Of a DNA stretch of 39,020 nucleotides, positions 1-10,600 are shown in pieces (positions within the stretch are counted from its first letter, which is position 1; every line of letters starts with the position of its first letter). Location: assembly GCA_024743355.1 (NCBI GenBank), contig JANSWS010000022.1, positions 1 through 39,020 of the forward strand. Reading direction: 5' to 3'. The translations under genes and the position numbers were made by a program. Under the pieces are notes generated by a model. It was given only the letters and a program-made list of their open reading frames with translations, was not told the origin of the DNA and searched no databases. This DNA is from a bacterium (lineage in GTDB: Bacteria; Planctomycetota; Planctomycetia; Pirellulales; Pirellulaceae).

Positions 1-105
1 GAGGAAGCTGAAGCCGCCGCTGTCTTTGCTGGCTTCATCAACAGCTGCCTGCCAGGCTTCCCTGATGCAAATAGCCTAGAGTGTCAACGTCACTGCGTTT
101 CATAA
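1..105 (+). CDS. 3' end of an unidentified protein (truncated by window edge)
   Basis: Frame 1 is open from the first base to a TAA at 103-105 and encodes 34 residues. It starts with an alanine- and glutamate-rich helix-like stretch, followed by a GFINSCLPGFPDA-like segment. The composition looks more like protein than chance, but the piece is too short to assign to a family. It may be the C-terminus of a gene that starts to the left of the window. No function is proposed, and chance openness cannot be excluded. Confidence 0.3.
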   Translation, partial: EEAEAAAVFAGFINSCLPGFPDANSLECQRHCVS

Positions 106-799
106 GAGAAACATTACAACTGCGGCAATAGATTCTTGTACGACACCTGTCATAGAAGTTGGGCTAGCGAGAACACAAGGCGAATTAAAAACTGGCTCTC
201 TATCAATATGCCATCCAACCGTATCTGCTATTCAGCCACCCTCACGATTCCAACTGAACCTACTAACTGGCGGTATAAGACAGGTGAACTCATACGCGTC
301 TGGCGTGCTATATGCGATGAGCGGAGGCGCATCCGTCGCCACAGGGCACCATTGCTTTCCGGTCTTGGCGGTATCCAGCGTCGCGTTTTGGGCTCAAACA
401 ACCGGCGGCTATGCTGACATTGAGCGAACGCGCGACTTCAGCGCTTCGGTACGCTACTCCATAGATGGCGACCTTTCTGAGAATCCAGAGGATCGCCGTA
501 CCCTTCAATAAATCTCACGAAACCGAAAACTCGTTAGGAAGATCGGAAAAGAATACTTGACAGTTTTATGACTGGCGGCTGTCCAAGGGCCGCGACTAAT
601 GTGGACCAAGGCCGCACAGCATTCGTCCCGTTGACCTTCGAACTCAAAGCCCGCTGCTTGTCCAGGTTTGACACTGCCAAATTCAAACATGCAACTGACA
701 AATCCGATGAGGGGGGAAAAGAAGGTCCCCTTTGTCCATGGCTCTCCCAGAACTGGGCTTAAAGACCTTCGTGAACCCGTCCATCCTGAAAAATAAACA
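106..799. other. No supported gene; intergenic or decayed DNA
   Basis: Several short overlapping open frames occur on both strands, the longest under 95 codons. None has a convincing ribosome binding site, domain motif or coherent composition. I see no RNA gene, array or insertion-sequence end. It separates the plus-strand gene end from the minus-strand gene that stops at 800. Confidence 0.5.
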
Positions 800-1939
800 T
801 CAGGTACAGTTCACCCGTTTCGCATTCTGGGGAGCTATTTCCGCGAAATTTTCGACGGAAATAGCATCGCTAAACAAGTTCGCAACTCGGTGCAGAAAGT
901 CATTTATTAGGCTTTGCTCCAACTCAAGATCATCAAATCCGTAGCCTTCTACGCGAGCTACTGCGCTTTCTCTCATGTTGCGTCCCCACTCATCCACATT
1001 GTGCAGAACAAGGTCGACTAGTGCCTCCAACAACTCAATCCCGCCTTGCTCTGCGTCAAAGCACATAACAGCACTAAGTGCGCATAGCAGCAATTCCACA
1101 ACCCGGTTTTTCTCTTTATCACTAACATTTAGCACATAGGCGAACACTACGTCATAAACGGAATCAATATCTTCATCGCCGCAACAGAGCAGAGCGTACA
1201 TCGCCGTAACGTTGGAAAAGCCTGAGAACTCGTTCGCCAAATCTGCGAAAGACCTTCCTAAATTGGCTTGAGCCGACCGAATTTTTTGGGTCGAGAGATC
1301 CAATCGATCCGAATCTGACATCGAGCTATCGTTCCCAACTGACGATGCACTGTCTTCGCTATTGTTCTCTTCGCCAGACGTAGCGTAGCTACTTTCTGGC
1401 GTACATCGTTGCTCAGTATGTCTAGCTTCCTTTGAATCCGAAGCTGGTCCCTCCTCGCTTTTAACCGATCCGGCAACATGAGTCGGTCGATTTTCTAGAT
1501 CATCGTTTATGAACCTCTCTCTACTCTGACCCTCTTTGGCTGGTGACACTTTCACCGCCGACTGGCGTATTTCCGTCACTCTCACGCGGAGTTGACGCAC
1601 TGAAAACTGCTCACTCACGGCTAGATCTAGCAACTCATCCTGGCGCTCGTCGCTCAGTGAAGCGACTTCATCGTGGTGGGCAATTGTCAATTCGTGTCGG
1701 CGCCGACACGGTTTGAATCGCCGAGAAAGCTTAGCAAGCTTCCGGGCGGTCTCAGGACTAATAGCAAGTACTTCCCTGGCTGCCTCAGCTTTCGCACCGA
1801 ACCTATTACATCCATATGCCAGCCAATCAGCCTTGTACCATTTAAGCTGTTCATCGGCACCTTTGAGCATGTGCCCCAAAGCCATCCAATCCTCAAAAGT
1901 CATCTCGCCCGGAATGCTGAAATCACAAAGCAGTTTCAT
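800..1939 (-). CDS. Phage/plasmid-type DNA-associated regulator, ParB/methylase-neighbour family
   Basis: This is a 379-residue cytoplasmic protein. The N-terminal 120 residues carry the pattern of a family common in phages and plasmids: a TFEDWMALGHML start, then KWYKADWLAYG, a long helix, SRRFKPCRRRHELTIAHHDEV and a QFSVRQLRVRV helix, reminiscent of ParB-like helix-turn-helix segments. The middle is a low-complexity Ser/Glu/Asp-rich linker, and the C-terminal part is acidic and helical. The start at 1939 is preferred over the in-frame ATG at 1963 because GGAGAAGG lies about six bases before it. Members of this family sit near DNA methylases or replication genes of mobile elements; here the nearest genes are unrelated. 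The exact role (partition, replication control or regulation) is not evident. The C-terminal 250 residues are unrecognised. Confidence 0.65.
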   Translation of the reverse strand: MKLLCDFSIPGEMTFEDWMALGHMLKGADEQLKWYKADWLAYGCNRFGAKAEAAREVLAISPETARKLAKLSRRFKPCRRRHELTIAHHDEVASLSDERQDELLDLAVSEQFSVRQLRVRVTEIRQSAVKVSPAKEGQSRERFINDDLENRPTHVAGSVKSEEGPASDSKEARHTEQRCTPESSYATSGEENNSEDSASSVGNDSSMSDSDRLDLSTQKIRSAQANLGRSFADLANEFSGFSNVTAMYALLCCGDEDIDSVYDVVFAYVLNVSDKEKNRVVELLLCALSAVMCFDAEQGGIELLEALVDLVLHNVDEWGRNMRESAVARVEGYGFDDLELEQSLINDFLHRVANLFSDAISVENFAEIAPQNAKRVNCT

Positions 1940-2431
1940 CTTTCGCCTTCTCCTTGTCACCATTTCAATCGCGTCACACCATTAAAGGCACCAAACGCGC
2001 ATGACTTTGACAAAAGAGTTAGCAATTTTTCCGAATTTCGGGTGAGCGTTTAAAACGCCGTGGCAGGTGAATTGCGGTGTACTATCTGTTAACGAATAAC
2101 TTCCATCACGAGATGCCTAGGAAAGGAGACCAGTCGCCCGTAAGAATTCTGGGAACTCTGGTTCTCGAAATCTGTAAAATCTCGCGATACTCGTCCCGTG
2201 TCGAGATACCCCTCAGTCTCGCTTCAACCACTGCGAGACCGAATGGTCGAAATCCTACTATTCGGCACCTCATTAGAATAATGAGAGCTGATATTCAAGG
2301 AAGATGCGCAAGTTAGTGCCGCCATATCGATCGATCGCATCAAGCGATTTCGGCATTGGCAATCTCTAGGCACACCTATCCGCAATACCGAGACGGCCTC
2401 GCAGGAGTTGTTCGCGGCTTAGCGCTCGTTC
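1940..2431. other. Intergenic, no supported gene
   Basis: There is no convincing coding region. On the plus strand, a short frame ending in TAG about 2415 reads HWQSLGTPIRNTETASQ in its middle. It looks protein-like and could be a scrap of a lost gene, but it is too short to assign. No terminator hairpin is obvious. Confidence 0.4.
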
Positions 2432-3004
2432 TTAGCTGTTTGCCAATTTCTCAATCTCTGTCACCACCCGATCCAATTCCTCAATTAGCCGAGGATGAGC
2501 CTGGCGTTCTTGGAAGGCTTGGACAAGTGAGCGGTAGTACCACAAGGTTCCGTCCTTGCCACCTCGAAAACGGTCCCACAGCTTGTCGCCCATTTGACGA
2601 AGATCACTCAAGATGGAGCGGGCATTGTGCAGCTTGTCAGACGCAGAAACCAGCAGGGTAGAAGGAGAGACTCCGGCTACGTGGGCAATGTACTGCTCCT
2701 TGCGCTCACGCCATGGCGGTTTTGGCATGACGTCAGTATCAGTGCAGCCGTCTACGATTTCCGCCACGGCATCGCCAAATCGAATTCGAATGTCTTCCAG
2801 TCGAGCCTTTCCACCCGCATCCTCAGCTGCATCATGCAATAGAGCGGCAATTGCCTCGTCTTGGTTAGCACCGTGCTCCAACGCAATGGAGGTCACAGCT
2901 AAAAGATGCGAAACATACGGGATCTCCGTCCCCTTACGAACCTGCCCCGCGTGCACGACACAAGCGTAATCCAAACCGTCCTGAAATCTTTGCGAAAGAA
3001 CCAA
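2432..3004 (-). CDS. HD-domain phosphohydrolase, RelA/SpoT-hydrolase (MESH1)-like
   Basis: This 190-residue protein carries the metal-binding HD pattern of small (p)ppGpp-hydrolase-like enzymes: HAGQVRKGTEIPYVSHLLAV near residue 16, then HDAAEDAGG, and SASDKLHNARSI about 90 residues later. A basic aromatic helix (LWYYRSLVQAF) follows. Family members hydrolyse phosphate esters with a divalent metal, and the nearest known relatives act on (p)ppGpp or related nucleotides; the actual substrate cannot be read from sequence. The frame is open up to a GTG at 3163. I choose the TTG at 3004 because GAGGAGG lies eight bases before it and the family normally begins just ahead of the first HAGQ motif. 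The residues upstream of it look non-coding. It stands alone, with no operon partner nearby. Confidence 0.8.
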   Translation of the reverse strand: MVLSQRFQDGLDYACVVHAGQVRKGTEIPYVSHLLAVTSIALEHGANQDEAIAALLHDAAEDAGGKARLEDIRIRFGDAVAEIVDGCTDTDVMPKPPWRERKEQYIAHVAGVSPSTLLVSASDKLHNARSILSDLRQMGDKLWDRFRGGKDGTLWYYRSLVQAFQERQAHPRLIEELDRVVTEIEKLANS

Positions 3005-3340
3005 TGCTGCTGCCTCCTCAAATCTACAATGTTGAAATACCCTCCGCTGTAAAAGGCACCAAAAGTCGAGGATTTGGTCACAAGAATAGGATGGCTTGCT
3101 GATTTTTTCCTTTGACGCAGATATTACCCAATCTCGCTCAAGCTCCGTCAGCCGCACGCCCACAAGTCGAATTGAGACTGGGTCGCGTGAAAGCTGGCAT
3201 TCCGAATCGATTTGAAACGTCGGTTAATAACCTGCGCGCGTCTTATCTAGATGCGAAACCTAGCTCCCATCGACCTGCTTTCGTCTCGACCTTTCAGTTT
3301 CGGCTGGCTGTTCAGAAACAAGCGTCCGATTTCCCGGATC
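3005..3340. other. Intergenic between HD gene and EEP gene
   Basis: The frame of the HD gene continues open to 3163, but its composition upstream of 3004 is atypical and lacks a ribosome binding site. The long plus-strand frame through here is the antisense shadow of the EEP-family gene. I see no further gene. Confidence 0.4.
3013..3019 (-). promoter_or_regulatory. Shine-Dalgarno GAGGAGG selecting a TTG start
   Basis: GAGGAGG on the minus strand is followed after eight bases by TTG (3004-3002). No comparable site precedes the longer GTG start at 3163, so this site decides the start of the HD-domain gene. Confidence 0.6.
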
Positions 3341-4069
3341 CTATGCATCGCCAACATCCAAGACGATGGCGGCGTGATCTGACAGCTTGGCTTCGCGGCC
3401 TCCGTGCCCCCAATCGTATCGAACGTCCTTCACGCTGGATAAGGCAACTGGGGAAGCGAACGCTTGATCCAGCCGAAAGCCGTTCCCCTTCGTGCTGTAC
3501 CAGGTGTACTCTCGACCCGCCGGATTGCGATCTCGCCAAACGTCACGCCAACCTGCATTGGCCACCGCCCGAAACCAATGATCTTCCACGCAGCCTGGGG
3601 CGAAAAACCCGCTTTCGTCATCCATTCCGGGGACCCCGCTGTTCGTGTCCCCAAACGCAACCGCCCTTGACGACCGGTTGGCCGCAAACACCTCGGCGAT
3701 GGAATCCAGGAACTGCCCCTTATTGCCCATGTCACGATTGGGCACGTGCATCAGCATGGCTTCAATGTCAGGGAATACAGCATGAAGCCAACGGCCAGTC
3801 CGCGCCAAAATGCCGTTGTACTCCCGAGTTTCAAAGGCGATCCGCGAAGCGAGGAAAAGGAAGTTCCTGCCACGATCAACGGCGTCCACAGTCGTGACCT
3901 GGTGCCCAAGTCCAAGATCTCTCAGCCCGTTAGCAATATGATCGCCGGCTGAGGAATCCTGGAACTCTGATAGCCCAATTATGTCCGGGTTCCATTTGGC
4001 AATCTGCTCGACGATACGCGTCGCCCGCGATCCGCCACCTTGTTGAATGTTCCAAGATACAAATCGCAT
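3341..4069 (-). CDS. Endonuclease/exonuclease/phosphatase (EEP) superfamily protein
   Basis: This 242-residue protein follows the EEP fold order. It begins MRFVSWNIQQGG, then has WNPDIIGLSEFQ (the metal-binding Glu motif), AVAFGDTNSGVPG in the middle (the GD.N motif), STKGNGFRLDQAFAS (the RIDY-like motif, here RLDQ), and ends LSDHAAIVLDV (the SDH catalytic His motif). These are the signature residues of metal-dependent phosphodiesterases such as exonuclease III and DNase I. There is no signal peptide, so it is probably cytoplasmic. The start at 4069 (MRF) is preferred over the ATG two codons upstream, since GGA then lies at a better distance. The substrate (DNA, RNA or phospholipid) cannot be told. 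It is not in an obvious operon. Confidence 0.8.
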   Translation of the reverse strand: MRFVSWNIQQGGGSRATRIVEQIAKWNPDIIGLSEFQDSSAGDHIANGLRDLGLGHQVTTVDAVDRGRNFLFLASRIAFETREYNGILARTGRWLHAVFPDIEAMLMHVPNRDMGNKGQFLDSIAEVFAANRSSRAVAFGDTNSGVPGMDDESGFFAPGCVEDHWFRAVANAGWRDVWRDRNPAGREYTWYSTKGNGFRLDQAFASPVALSSVKDVRYDWGHGGREAKLSDHAAIVLDVGDA

Positions 4070-4386
4070 GTGCATTCCAATGGTTGCGACAGCGAGAGCA
4101 CTGCCAAGTAATCACTTCTTCTTGCTAACCTTCGTTCCATCGCGCTGCTGATTGTCGACCTTCTTCATGTTACTGCCTTCAGTTTCCCAAGTGACTCACA
4201 CTCGTCTACCCAGCAGCACCACTACGGCACCGGATTGGACTTGGGAATTTTAGTGGACGATCGGAGGATAGCAGACAGGCTTAAAGTTACACCTGGAATT
4301 GTTAGGGTATCGCAGCTCGCGACGTCGATTACGAGCCAATATGAAGCCAGAATTCAATCAGCTGTCACTCTAGGAGTTGTAAGCCA
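4070..4386. other. Intergenic, nothing recognised
   Basis: About 317 bases between the kinase stop and the start of the EEP gene. Only very short open frames occur, and I saw no clear hairpin-plus-T-run terminator. Confidence 0.4.
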
Positions 4387-7300
4387 CTAATTGAATTCGA
4401 TGGTGCAATCTGGAAGGCTTTTACGAAGCTGCTCTACACCGTCGCTCGAAATCCCCGTCGAATAGATCTTGAGCCATTCAAGATCTTGCAAGTGCTTGAG
4501 ATGTTGTATGCAATCATCTGTTATCTCTTGGTTATTGCTGAGCTCCAATCGCTTTAACTCTGGCAAGTCCTTCAAGAACGCCGTGCCTCCATTACTGACA
4601 CTGGCATTTACTAGTTTCAGTTCAGCAAGAGTTTTCTGGCGAGAAAGAATTTCAAGTTCCCTATCAGAAACCCAGGAACTGACAAGCAGCCTTTGGAGCT
4701 GCGGAAGGTCCAATAAAGCAGCCGCGATTTTCTCTCTCGTTTGCTCGGACGCTTCGAACGTGGTTGGGATTAAGTAGAGCTCCTCCAAGCCTTTCAAATC
4801 ACTCAGCGCCCCAGCCATTTCCGGCGACATATCGACACCAGACGGCAATCCTAACACGCGAAGCTGCGGAAGCTTCGTAAAAGAACGGACGGTGTCAACG
4901 GAAATCGTGAAATCGGACCACAATAAAGATAAGAATTCCAGATCTTGGCAGCTATCGGCAATTTGCTGAAGGACGTTATTCGAAACCGGCGACTGTGTTA
5001 AATTTAAGGTTCTGAGTCGTGGAAGCTGTGAGAAACGAGCAATATCTGACTCCGTTAAGCCTTTTATTAGATGCAAGCCTAGGACCTCTAAATTGGCCAT
5101 CTCTGCTATTCGTTCGGCCCCCGTCCTACTGCATTCTGAAAACGCCTTTAACGTGAGCTCAACGATGGCTGGCCCTCCGGGCAACTCACAGCGTAACCGA
5201 TCATTCGAGACAATTTGGAAGCGATAACCTCCGACCGTCTCGACAACCAATCTTTCCACGTCAAGGTCATCAAGCAGATCTTGCACAACTATACCCTCAG
5301 CCGTCTCCATACCCCTTGATTCTGTGGGGCGAGGTACAAGTCTTGAGACATACAAGTCGAAATGCGTGTTCCCCCAAAAAAACCTGTTGTTGAGCACTAG
5401 CTCTCCCGCATCTGGAGAGAAGCATCTCACTTCAAATTCATCAATCCCGCTGCATAGATACAAGATGAGCGTTTCGCCAACACGTTTTGCGAAGTAAGTT
5501 CTGCGGCGATCATCACCGGGTACTTTCGCATCGATCAGAAATTCGGTTGCACCTTCGTTCATCCAGGAAATGATCGCGAATCCTAAGCCCTCACACCAAT
5601 GCTGTCGATTCCCCCACTTCGACGCACTCAAACGGTCGATACTGCTAATACCTTCAGCAAAAGTATAGAAAATTCGCTTTCCACCTTGGACCAGGTGTGG
5701 ATTCTGCCCATACACAGGCCCTTCTGCTGTGTTGATGTCCTGCAAGTAACCAGAATGCAGGTTTGCACCCAGCCGCGCTTGCCTCAACGTCTTGTAGACA
5801 ACTGAGTGATAAGTCAGCAAGCTCCCGTCCGAAGATACACTGGGCGACCAGCAATGCGGAATGGTCTCAACTAATCGTGGTGAATCCCATGTGTCTTCTA
5901 TTGAAGCACGCGTCGTTTGCCAAAGTTCACTTCTGCCGCTCCTATCCGAGGAAAAATACAAACTCAAGCCGTCAGGCGAAAAAGTCGCAGTTTGATCATT
6001 TGCATCACTGTTGAACGGCAGGCGTTGTGGCAAACTCCATTGCCGTTCGAAATCGGTCGTTAGAAGTGCGCAGATTGCCGGATTATCTGTTGGCAGATCT
6101 CCATCAATCCTCTCAACTTTGAATTCCTTGCACGCGATCGGCAATGGTTCCTGTGACGCGGCCCGGAGGTCTGCTTTCTTCTCTAGCTCTCCAACCAATG
6201 TGTTAACGACCCCATCTGTCGCACTCTCTATTGCCGGCACATCCGTTCCAAGGTCGCTGTCTGCCACACTCTCTAAGGGCAGATTTCCTGCGTCGCTATA
6301 GCTTTGTAGTATCAAGGGGACGGCGATGAGTCCAGCAATAACAAGGGCAGATATCGAAAGCCTCACCCCAACGGGTTTCATCTCACCGCGTTTGACGACA
6401 ATTTGCTCCAGTTCTCTTGAACTCGTCTGCGGACCCTGCAATTCTGCGAGGCGCTGATTGAGTTCACGGTGAAGTTGTCGAGCATCCTGATAGCGACGCG
6501 ATGGAGACTTCTCCATCAGCTTGTCAACTATTTGGACCAACCACTTTGGAATATCCGGATTGAGATCGTTTATGGCAGTTGGTTGGTGATCGACAATTGA
6601 ACGGGCAATTGAAACGAGACTCTCGCCGCGAAATGGAGGTCGGCCAGTACACATCATGTACATCACGCTGCCGAGACTAAAGAGGTCAGATCGTTGGCTC
6701 AGTGGCTTCCCATCAACTTGCTCGGGGGACATAAACTTGGGTGTCCCAATAGCGTTGCCGGCTTCAGTAACGCTCTCGTCACTGACCGCTCGGGCCAATC
6801 CGAAATCGGTGACTTTGACGCTTTCGATGCCGTTCTCCAGAAGAAGATTTCCCGGTTTGATGTCTCGATGGATGATCCCTTGTGCGTGAGCGGCTGCTAA
6901 ACCGGCAGCGGCCTGGGAACTAATGCGAAGGATTTCGACGACCTCTAGCTGTCCTTGTTTCTTGAGTTTACTCTGAAGCGTTTGCCCTTCGATGTACTCC
7001 ATTGCAATGAATGGAACCTGATCATTGACTGCGTAAATCGTGACTACGTGAGGACTCTTGACTGAGGCCGCAGCCCTAGCCTCTCGGAGGAAGCGTTTCC
7101 TCGCAGTGGGATTAGCCGCTAAGTGATCCCGAAGGAATTTGAGCGCAACTATCCGCTGCAATCTTCTGTCAAACGCGCGAAAAACCACGCCCATCCCGCC
7201 GCTTCCAAGCAATGACTCAATCTCATATTCCTCAACTCGTCCGAGTGAGGTTGGTCTCTCGGGAGGTGCAAAGTACTTCCGGCACCAAGCAAGCTCGTCG

Positions 7301-7437
7301 GGCAACATGGATCCCGGAGGTCCGGGATTAACATCACCTCTCCATCGCTTCGCCGCTTCGACTGTACTGTCGATCTTAGAACCCGGGCTTTCTTCGCTGT
7401 GCTTTTCTCTCATAAACCAACGCCCTCGAATGGCCAT
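4387..7437 (-). CDS. Membrane Ser/Thr protein kinase with PD40-type propeller and leucine-rich repeats
   Basis: 1016 residues. The kinase domain spans about residues 71-335: glycine loop LGSGGMGVVF (77-86), VALK with catalytic Lys100, HRDIKPGN (190-197) with catalytic Asp192, DFGLA at 211-215 and a GTPKFMSPEQ activation segment. One transmembrane helix lies near 359-378. Outside it are WD40-like/PD40 units such as ATFSPDGLSLYFSSDRSG (about 480-510), then leucine-rich repeats from about 750 to the end (LPRLRTLNLTQSPVSN, LPELKRLELSNNQEIT). This is the PknB-like receptor-kinase architecture abundant in planctomycetes. It probably phosphorylates cytoplasmic targets in response to something bound outside the membrane; ligand and targets are unknown. 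The catalytic residues are intact. The start could also be the ATG at 7413. It lies downstream of hsdR in the same orientation, about 170 bases apart, and may be unrelated to it functionally. Confidence 0.93.
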   Translation of the reverse strand: MAIRGRWFMREKHSEESPGSKIDSTVEAAKRWRGDVNPGPPGSMLPDELAWCRKYFAPPERPTSLGRVEEYEIESLLGSGGMGVVFRAFDRRLQRIVALKFLRDHLAANPTARKRFLREARAAASVKSPHVVTIYAVNDQVPFIAMEYIEGQTLQSKLKKQGQLEVVEILRISSQAAAGLAAAHAQGIIHRDIKPGNLLLENGIESVKVTDFGLARAVSDESVTEAGNAIGTPKFMSPEQVDGKPLSQRSDLFSLGSVMYMMCTGRPPFRGESLVSIARSIVDHQPTAINDLNPDIPKWLVQIVDKLMEKSPSRRYQDARQLHRELNQRLAELQGPQTSSRELEQIVVKRGEMKPVGVRLSISALVIAGLIAVPLILQSYSDAGNLPLESVADSDLGTDVPAIESATDGVVNTLVGELEKKADLRAASQEPLPIACKEFKVERIDGDLPTDNPAICALLTTDFERQWSLPQRLPFNSDANDQTATFSPDGLSLYFSSDRSGRSELWQTTRASIEDTWDSPRLVETIPHCWSPSVSSDGSLLTYHSVVYKTLRQARLGANLHSGYLQDINTAEGPVYGQNPHLVQGGKRIFYTFAEGISSIDRLSASKWGNRQHWCEGLGFAIISWMNEGATEFLIDAKVPGDDRRRTYFAKRVGETLILYLCSGIDEFEVRCFSPDAGELVLNNRFFWGNTHFDLYVSRLVPRPTESRGMETAEGIVVQDLLDDLDVERLVVETVGGYRFQIVSNDRLRCELPGGPAIVELTLKAFSECSRTGAERIAEMANLEVLGLHLIKGLTESDIARFSQLPRLRTLNLTQSPVSNNVLQQIADSCQDLEFLSLLWSDFTISVDTVRSFTKLPQLRVLGLPSGVDMSPEMAGALSDLKGLEELYLIPTTFEASEQTREKIAAALLDLPQLQRLLVSSWVSDRELEILSRQKTLAELKLVNASVSNGGTAFLKDLPELKRLELSNNQEITDDCIQHLKHLQDLEWLKIYSTGISSDGVEQLRKSLPDCTIEFN

Positions 7438-7608
7438 TAGCAGTGCGGTAACATCACAGGCGTTACCATTGCCGCAAATTGTTTTGAAGGGAAGCCATCA
7501 ACCAGTCTATCTGGAGCGACTAAAACTAACTTTTCCCTCAACTATGATACATCCCTTTAGATCTTCAAGGGCTGGATGCTTAATGCTCTAACGTAAAGAC
7601 CGACTCCA

Positions 7609-10600
7609 TCAAACCGCCCATTCCGCGCACAACGCCTCTGCCTGCTCCAATACCAGCTTGGTAGCCTCTTCGCGTAGATCGGGCGGATAGCCGTGGCGGC
7701 GGAGGATGCGACGGACCATGGTGCGGATCTTGGCGCGGGCGGATTCGCGGCTGGCCCAGTCGATGGAGACGCTCTGGCGGACCTTCTTGACCAGCTCGGC
7801 GGCGATGACCTTCAACTCGTCAATGCCCATAGCTTCGATGGCGGATTCGTTTTGGGCTAGGGCATCGTAGAAACAGATTTCATCATCGTTCAGCCCCAGA
7901 TTCTCGCCGCGTTCGTTGGCAGCCCGAATCTCCTTGGCCAACTTGATTAGCTCCTCGATGATCTCCTGCGTGGCGATGGCGCGATTGTGGTAGCGGTTCA
8001 GGGTCTGTTGAAGCAGATCACTGAACTTGCGGGATTGAACCACGTTCCGCCGGGATCGCTGCTTGATTTCATCGTTCAACAACTTCCGCAGCAACTCGGC
8101 AGCCACATTCTTGTGCTTCAGTCCCCGGACTTCGGCCAGGAAGTCGTCCGACAGGATGGAAATATCGGGCTTCTTCAGTCCCGCAGCGGTGAATACGTCA
8201 ATGACTTCACCGTCCGTCGTAATGGCCGTAGAAACCAGCTGGCGGACCGCATGGGCCAATTGGTCTGGTGTCCGCTCGCCTTCTCCGACCTTCTTGCCTA
8301 GTGCCGATCGAATCGCCTGGAAATAGGCTACATCGTCGCGGCGAGATTGGGCATCCGGCGATCCGGCGCATAAGGCGAACGCCTGCGACAATTCATGGAC
8401 CAGTTTTTGAAAACGAGATTTTCCATCTTCCTGCTGGAGCACATGCTCTTGGCCCTCCGTCACCAGTCCAATCCGCTGGGCGGCAGTGCCGGTGTGCCAT
8501 AGCCGCCAGTCCAGCCCGTGTAGCATGTCGTGGCAAGCCTCAAACTTTTCCAGGAAGGCAGCAATCGCGTCCGCAGTATCGTAACTCGGGCTCCCCTTTC
8601 CGCCGCTATCGGTGTAGGTCCGCATGGCTTCCTTGAGCTGGTCGGCCAGTCCCAAATAATCGACCACCAAGCCACCTGGTTTGTCCCGGAAGACGCGATT
8701 CACTCTGGCGATGGCCTGCATCAGCCCGTGGCCCTGCATGGGCTTGTCGGCGTACATCGTGTGCAAGCAAGGAGCATCGAAGCCGGTCAACCACATATCG
8801 CGGACGATCACGATGCGGAAGGGATCTTTGGGATCTTTGAAGCGGGAAGCCAGCTCCTTCCGCTTGGCCTTGTTGCGGATATGCTTCTGCCAGTCCAACG
8901 GGTCGCTGGCCGAGCCCGTCATGATGACCTTGACCACAGTCTGCTTGGATGCTTCGGCTTCGGCGGAGTCCTGTTCGGTACTGGCCCAGTCCGGGCGCAG
9001 CTTGATGATTTCTTCATACAGATCGACGCATATCCGGCGGCTCATGCATACGACCATCGCCTTGCCGTCCATCGCTTCGCAGCGCTTTTCAAAATGCTCA
9101 ACCAGGTCGGCGGCTACCAGCTCCAATCTCTTGGGATTGCCAACCAGTGCCTCAAGGGCGGCCCATTTGGACTTCAGCTTTTCCCGCTGGTCGATCTCTT
9201 GCGATTCAGTCAGCTCCTCGACCGCCTCATCCACATGCGGCAATTCCGAGGCATTCAAGGCCAGCTTCGCCACCCGACTTTCATAGTAGATCGGAACCGT
9301 TGCCTGGTCTTTGACCGCTTGCTGGATGTCGTAGATCGAAACGTATTCGCCGAACACCGCCCGCGTATTGGCATCGGCCTTTTCGATCGGCGTGCCCGTG
9401 AAGCCAATGAAAGATGCATGCGGCAAAGCATCTCGCAGATTGCGGGCCAGGCCGTCGATTAAGTCATATTGGCTGCGGTGGGCTTCGTCGGCCACTACCA
9501 CGATGTTCTTGCGATCGGACAGGAGCGGCATCCGCCCCAGCGGCTCATCCGTGGCGAACTTTTGGATAGTGGTGAATACAACACCGCCGCTGGCTACTTT
9601 CAGCAGTTCCAGCAGGTGCGCTACGGATTCCGCTTGGATCGGCGTCTGCCTTAGCAGTGAGCTGCACCGCTGAAATTGCCCGTACAGTTGATCATCCAAA
9701 TCATTGCGGTCGGTCAGGACCACCAGCGTGGGATTGTTCATCGCCGGATGCTGGATGATCTGGCCGGCGTAGAACAGCATCGACAGACTCTTGCCGGAAC
9801 CCTGAGTATGCCACACCACGCCACAGCGGCGGTCGCCCCCCGGGGAAGTAGCTTCCACCGTAGCTTTGACGGCGTTCTGGACTGCGTGAAACTGATGGTA
9901 GCCCGCGATGATCTTGAAAGTCTTCTCGCTATCCGAATCTTCCTCGAAGGCCACGAAGCCGCGGACAAAGTCCAGGAACCGCCGTTTTTCAAACACGCCC
10001 TGAATCAGCACTTGTAATTCCGGCATGCTGGGAGGGGCATCATCTTCGCCGTTGATGGTCCGCCAAATCTTGAACCATTCCCAGCTGGCGGTCAGCGATC
10101 CAATGCGGGCGTTCACTCCGTCGGAAATGATCAGTAGTTCGTTGAAACGGAACAACGAAGGGATCTGCTTCTTGTATGTCTGGAATTGGTTCCAGGCACT
10201 CTCGATGGTTGCACCTTCGCCCGCAGCGCTTTTCAGTTCAAACACGGCCAGCGGCAAGCCATTCACGAATACGACCACATCGGGCCGTCGATTATGCCCG
10301 CTCTCCACTACGGTGAACTGATTGACTACCAACCAGTCGTTGTTGTCGGCATCATCAAAGTCGATCAGCCGCACGTGATCACCGGCAATGGAGCCATCGG
10401 GCCGACGATACTCCACCTCCACACCGTCGATCAGCATCCGGTGGAACTTCCGATTATTGGCCACCAGGGACGGCGAATCCGTGCGGAGTAGGCTGCGGAT
10501 GGCATGCTCTCGGGCCTCGGCAGGGATGTTCGGATTTAAGCGGGCTATTGCCTCCTCTAAACGCCGCTGAAGAAAGACCTGCTCGAATGTCGCCCGCTCC

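Noticed and set aside
2282-2415. Short plus-strand protein-like reading (HWQSLGTPIRNTETASQ)
   Set aside because: Looks protein-like but has no start codon, ribosome binding site or family I recognise; kept only as a note in the intergenic entry.
3112-3897. 261-codon open frame on the plus strand
   Set aside because: Antisense to the EEP-family gene; Pro/Arg-rich composition typical of shadow frames.
8530-9462. 310-codon open frame on the plus strand
   Set aside because: It is exactly antisense to the conserved motor domain of hsdR and has no ribosome binding site or domain.
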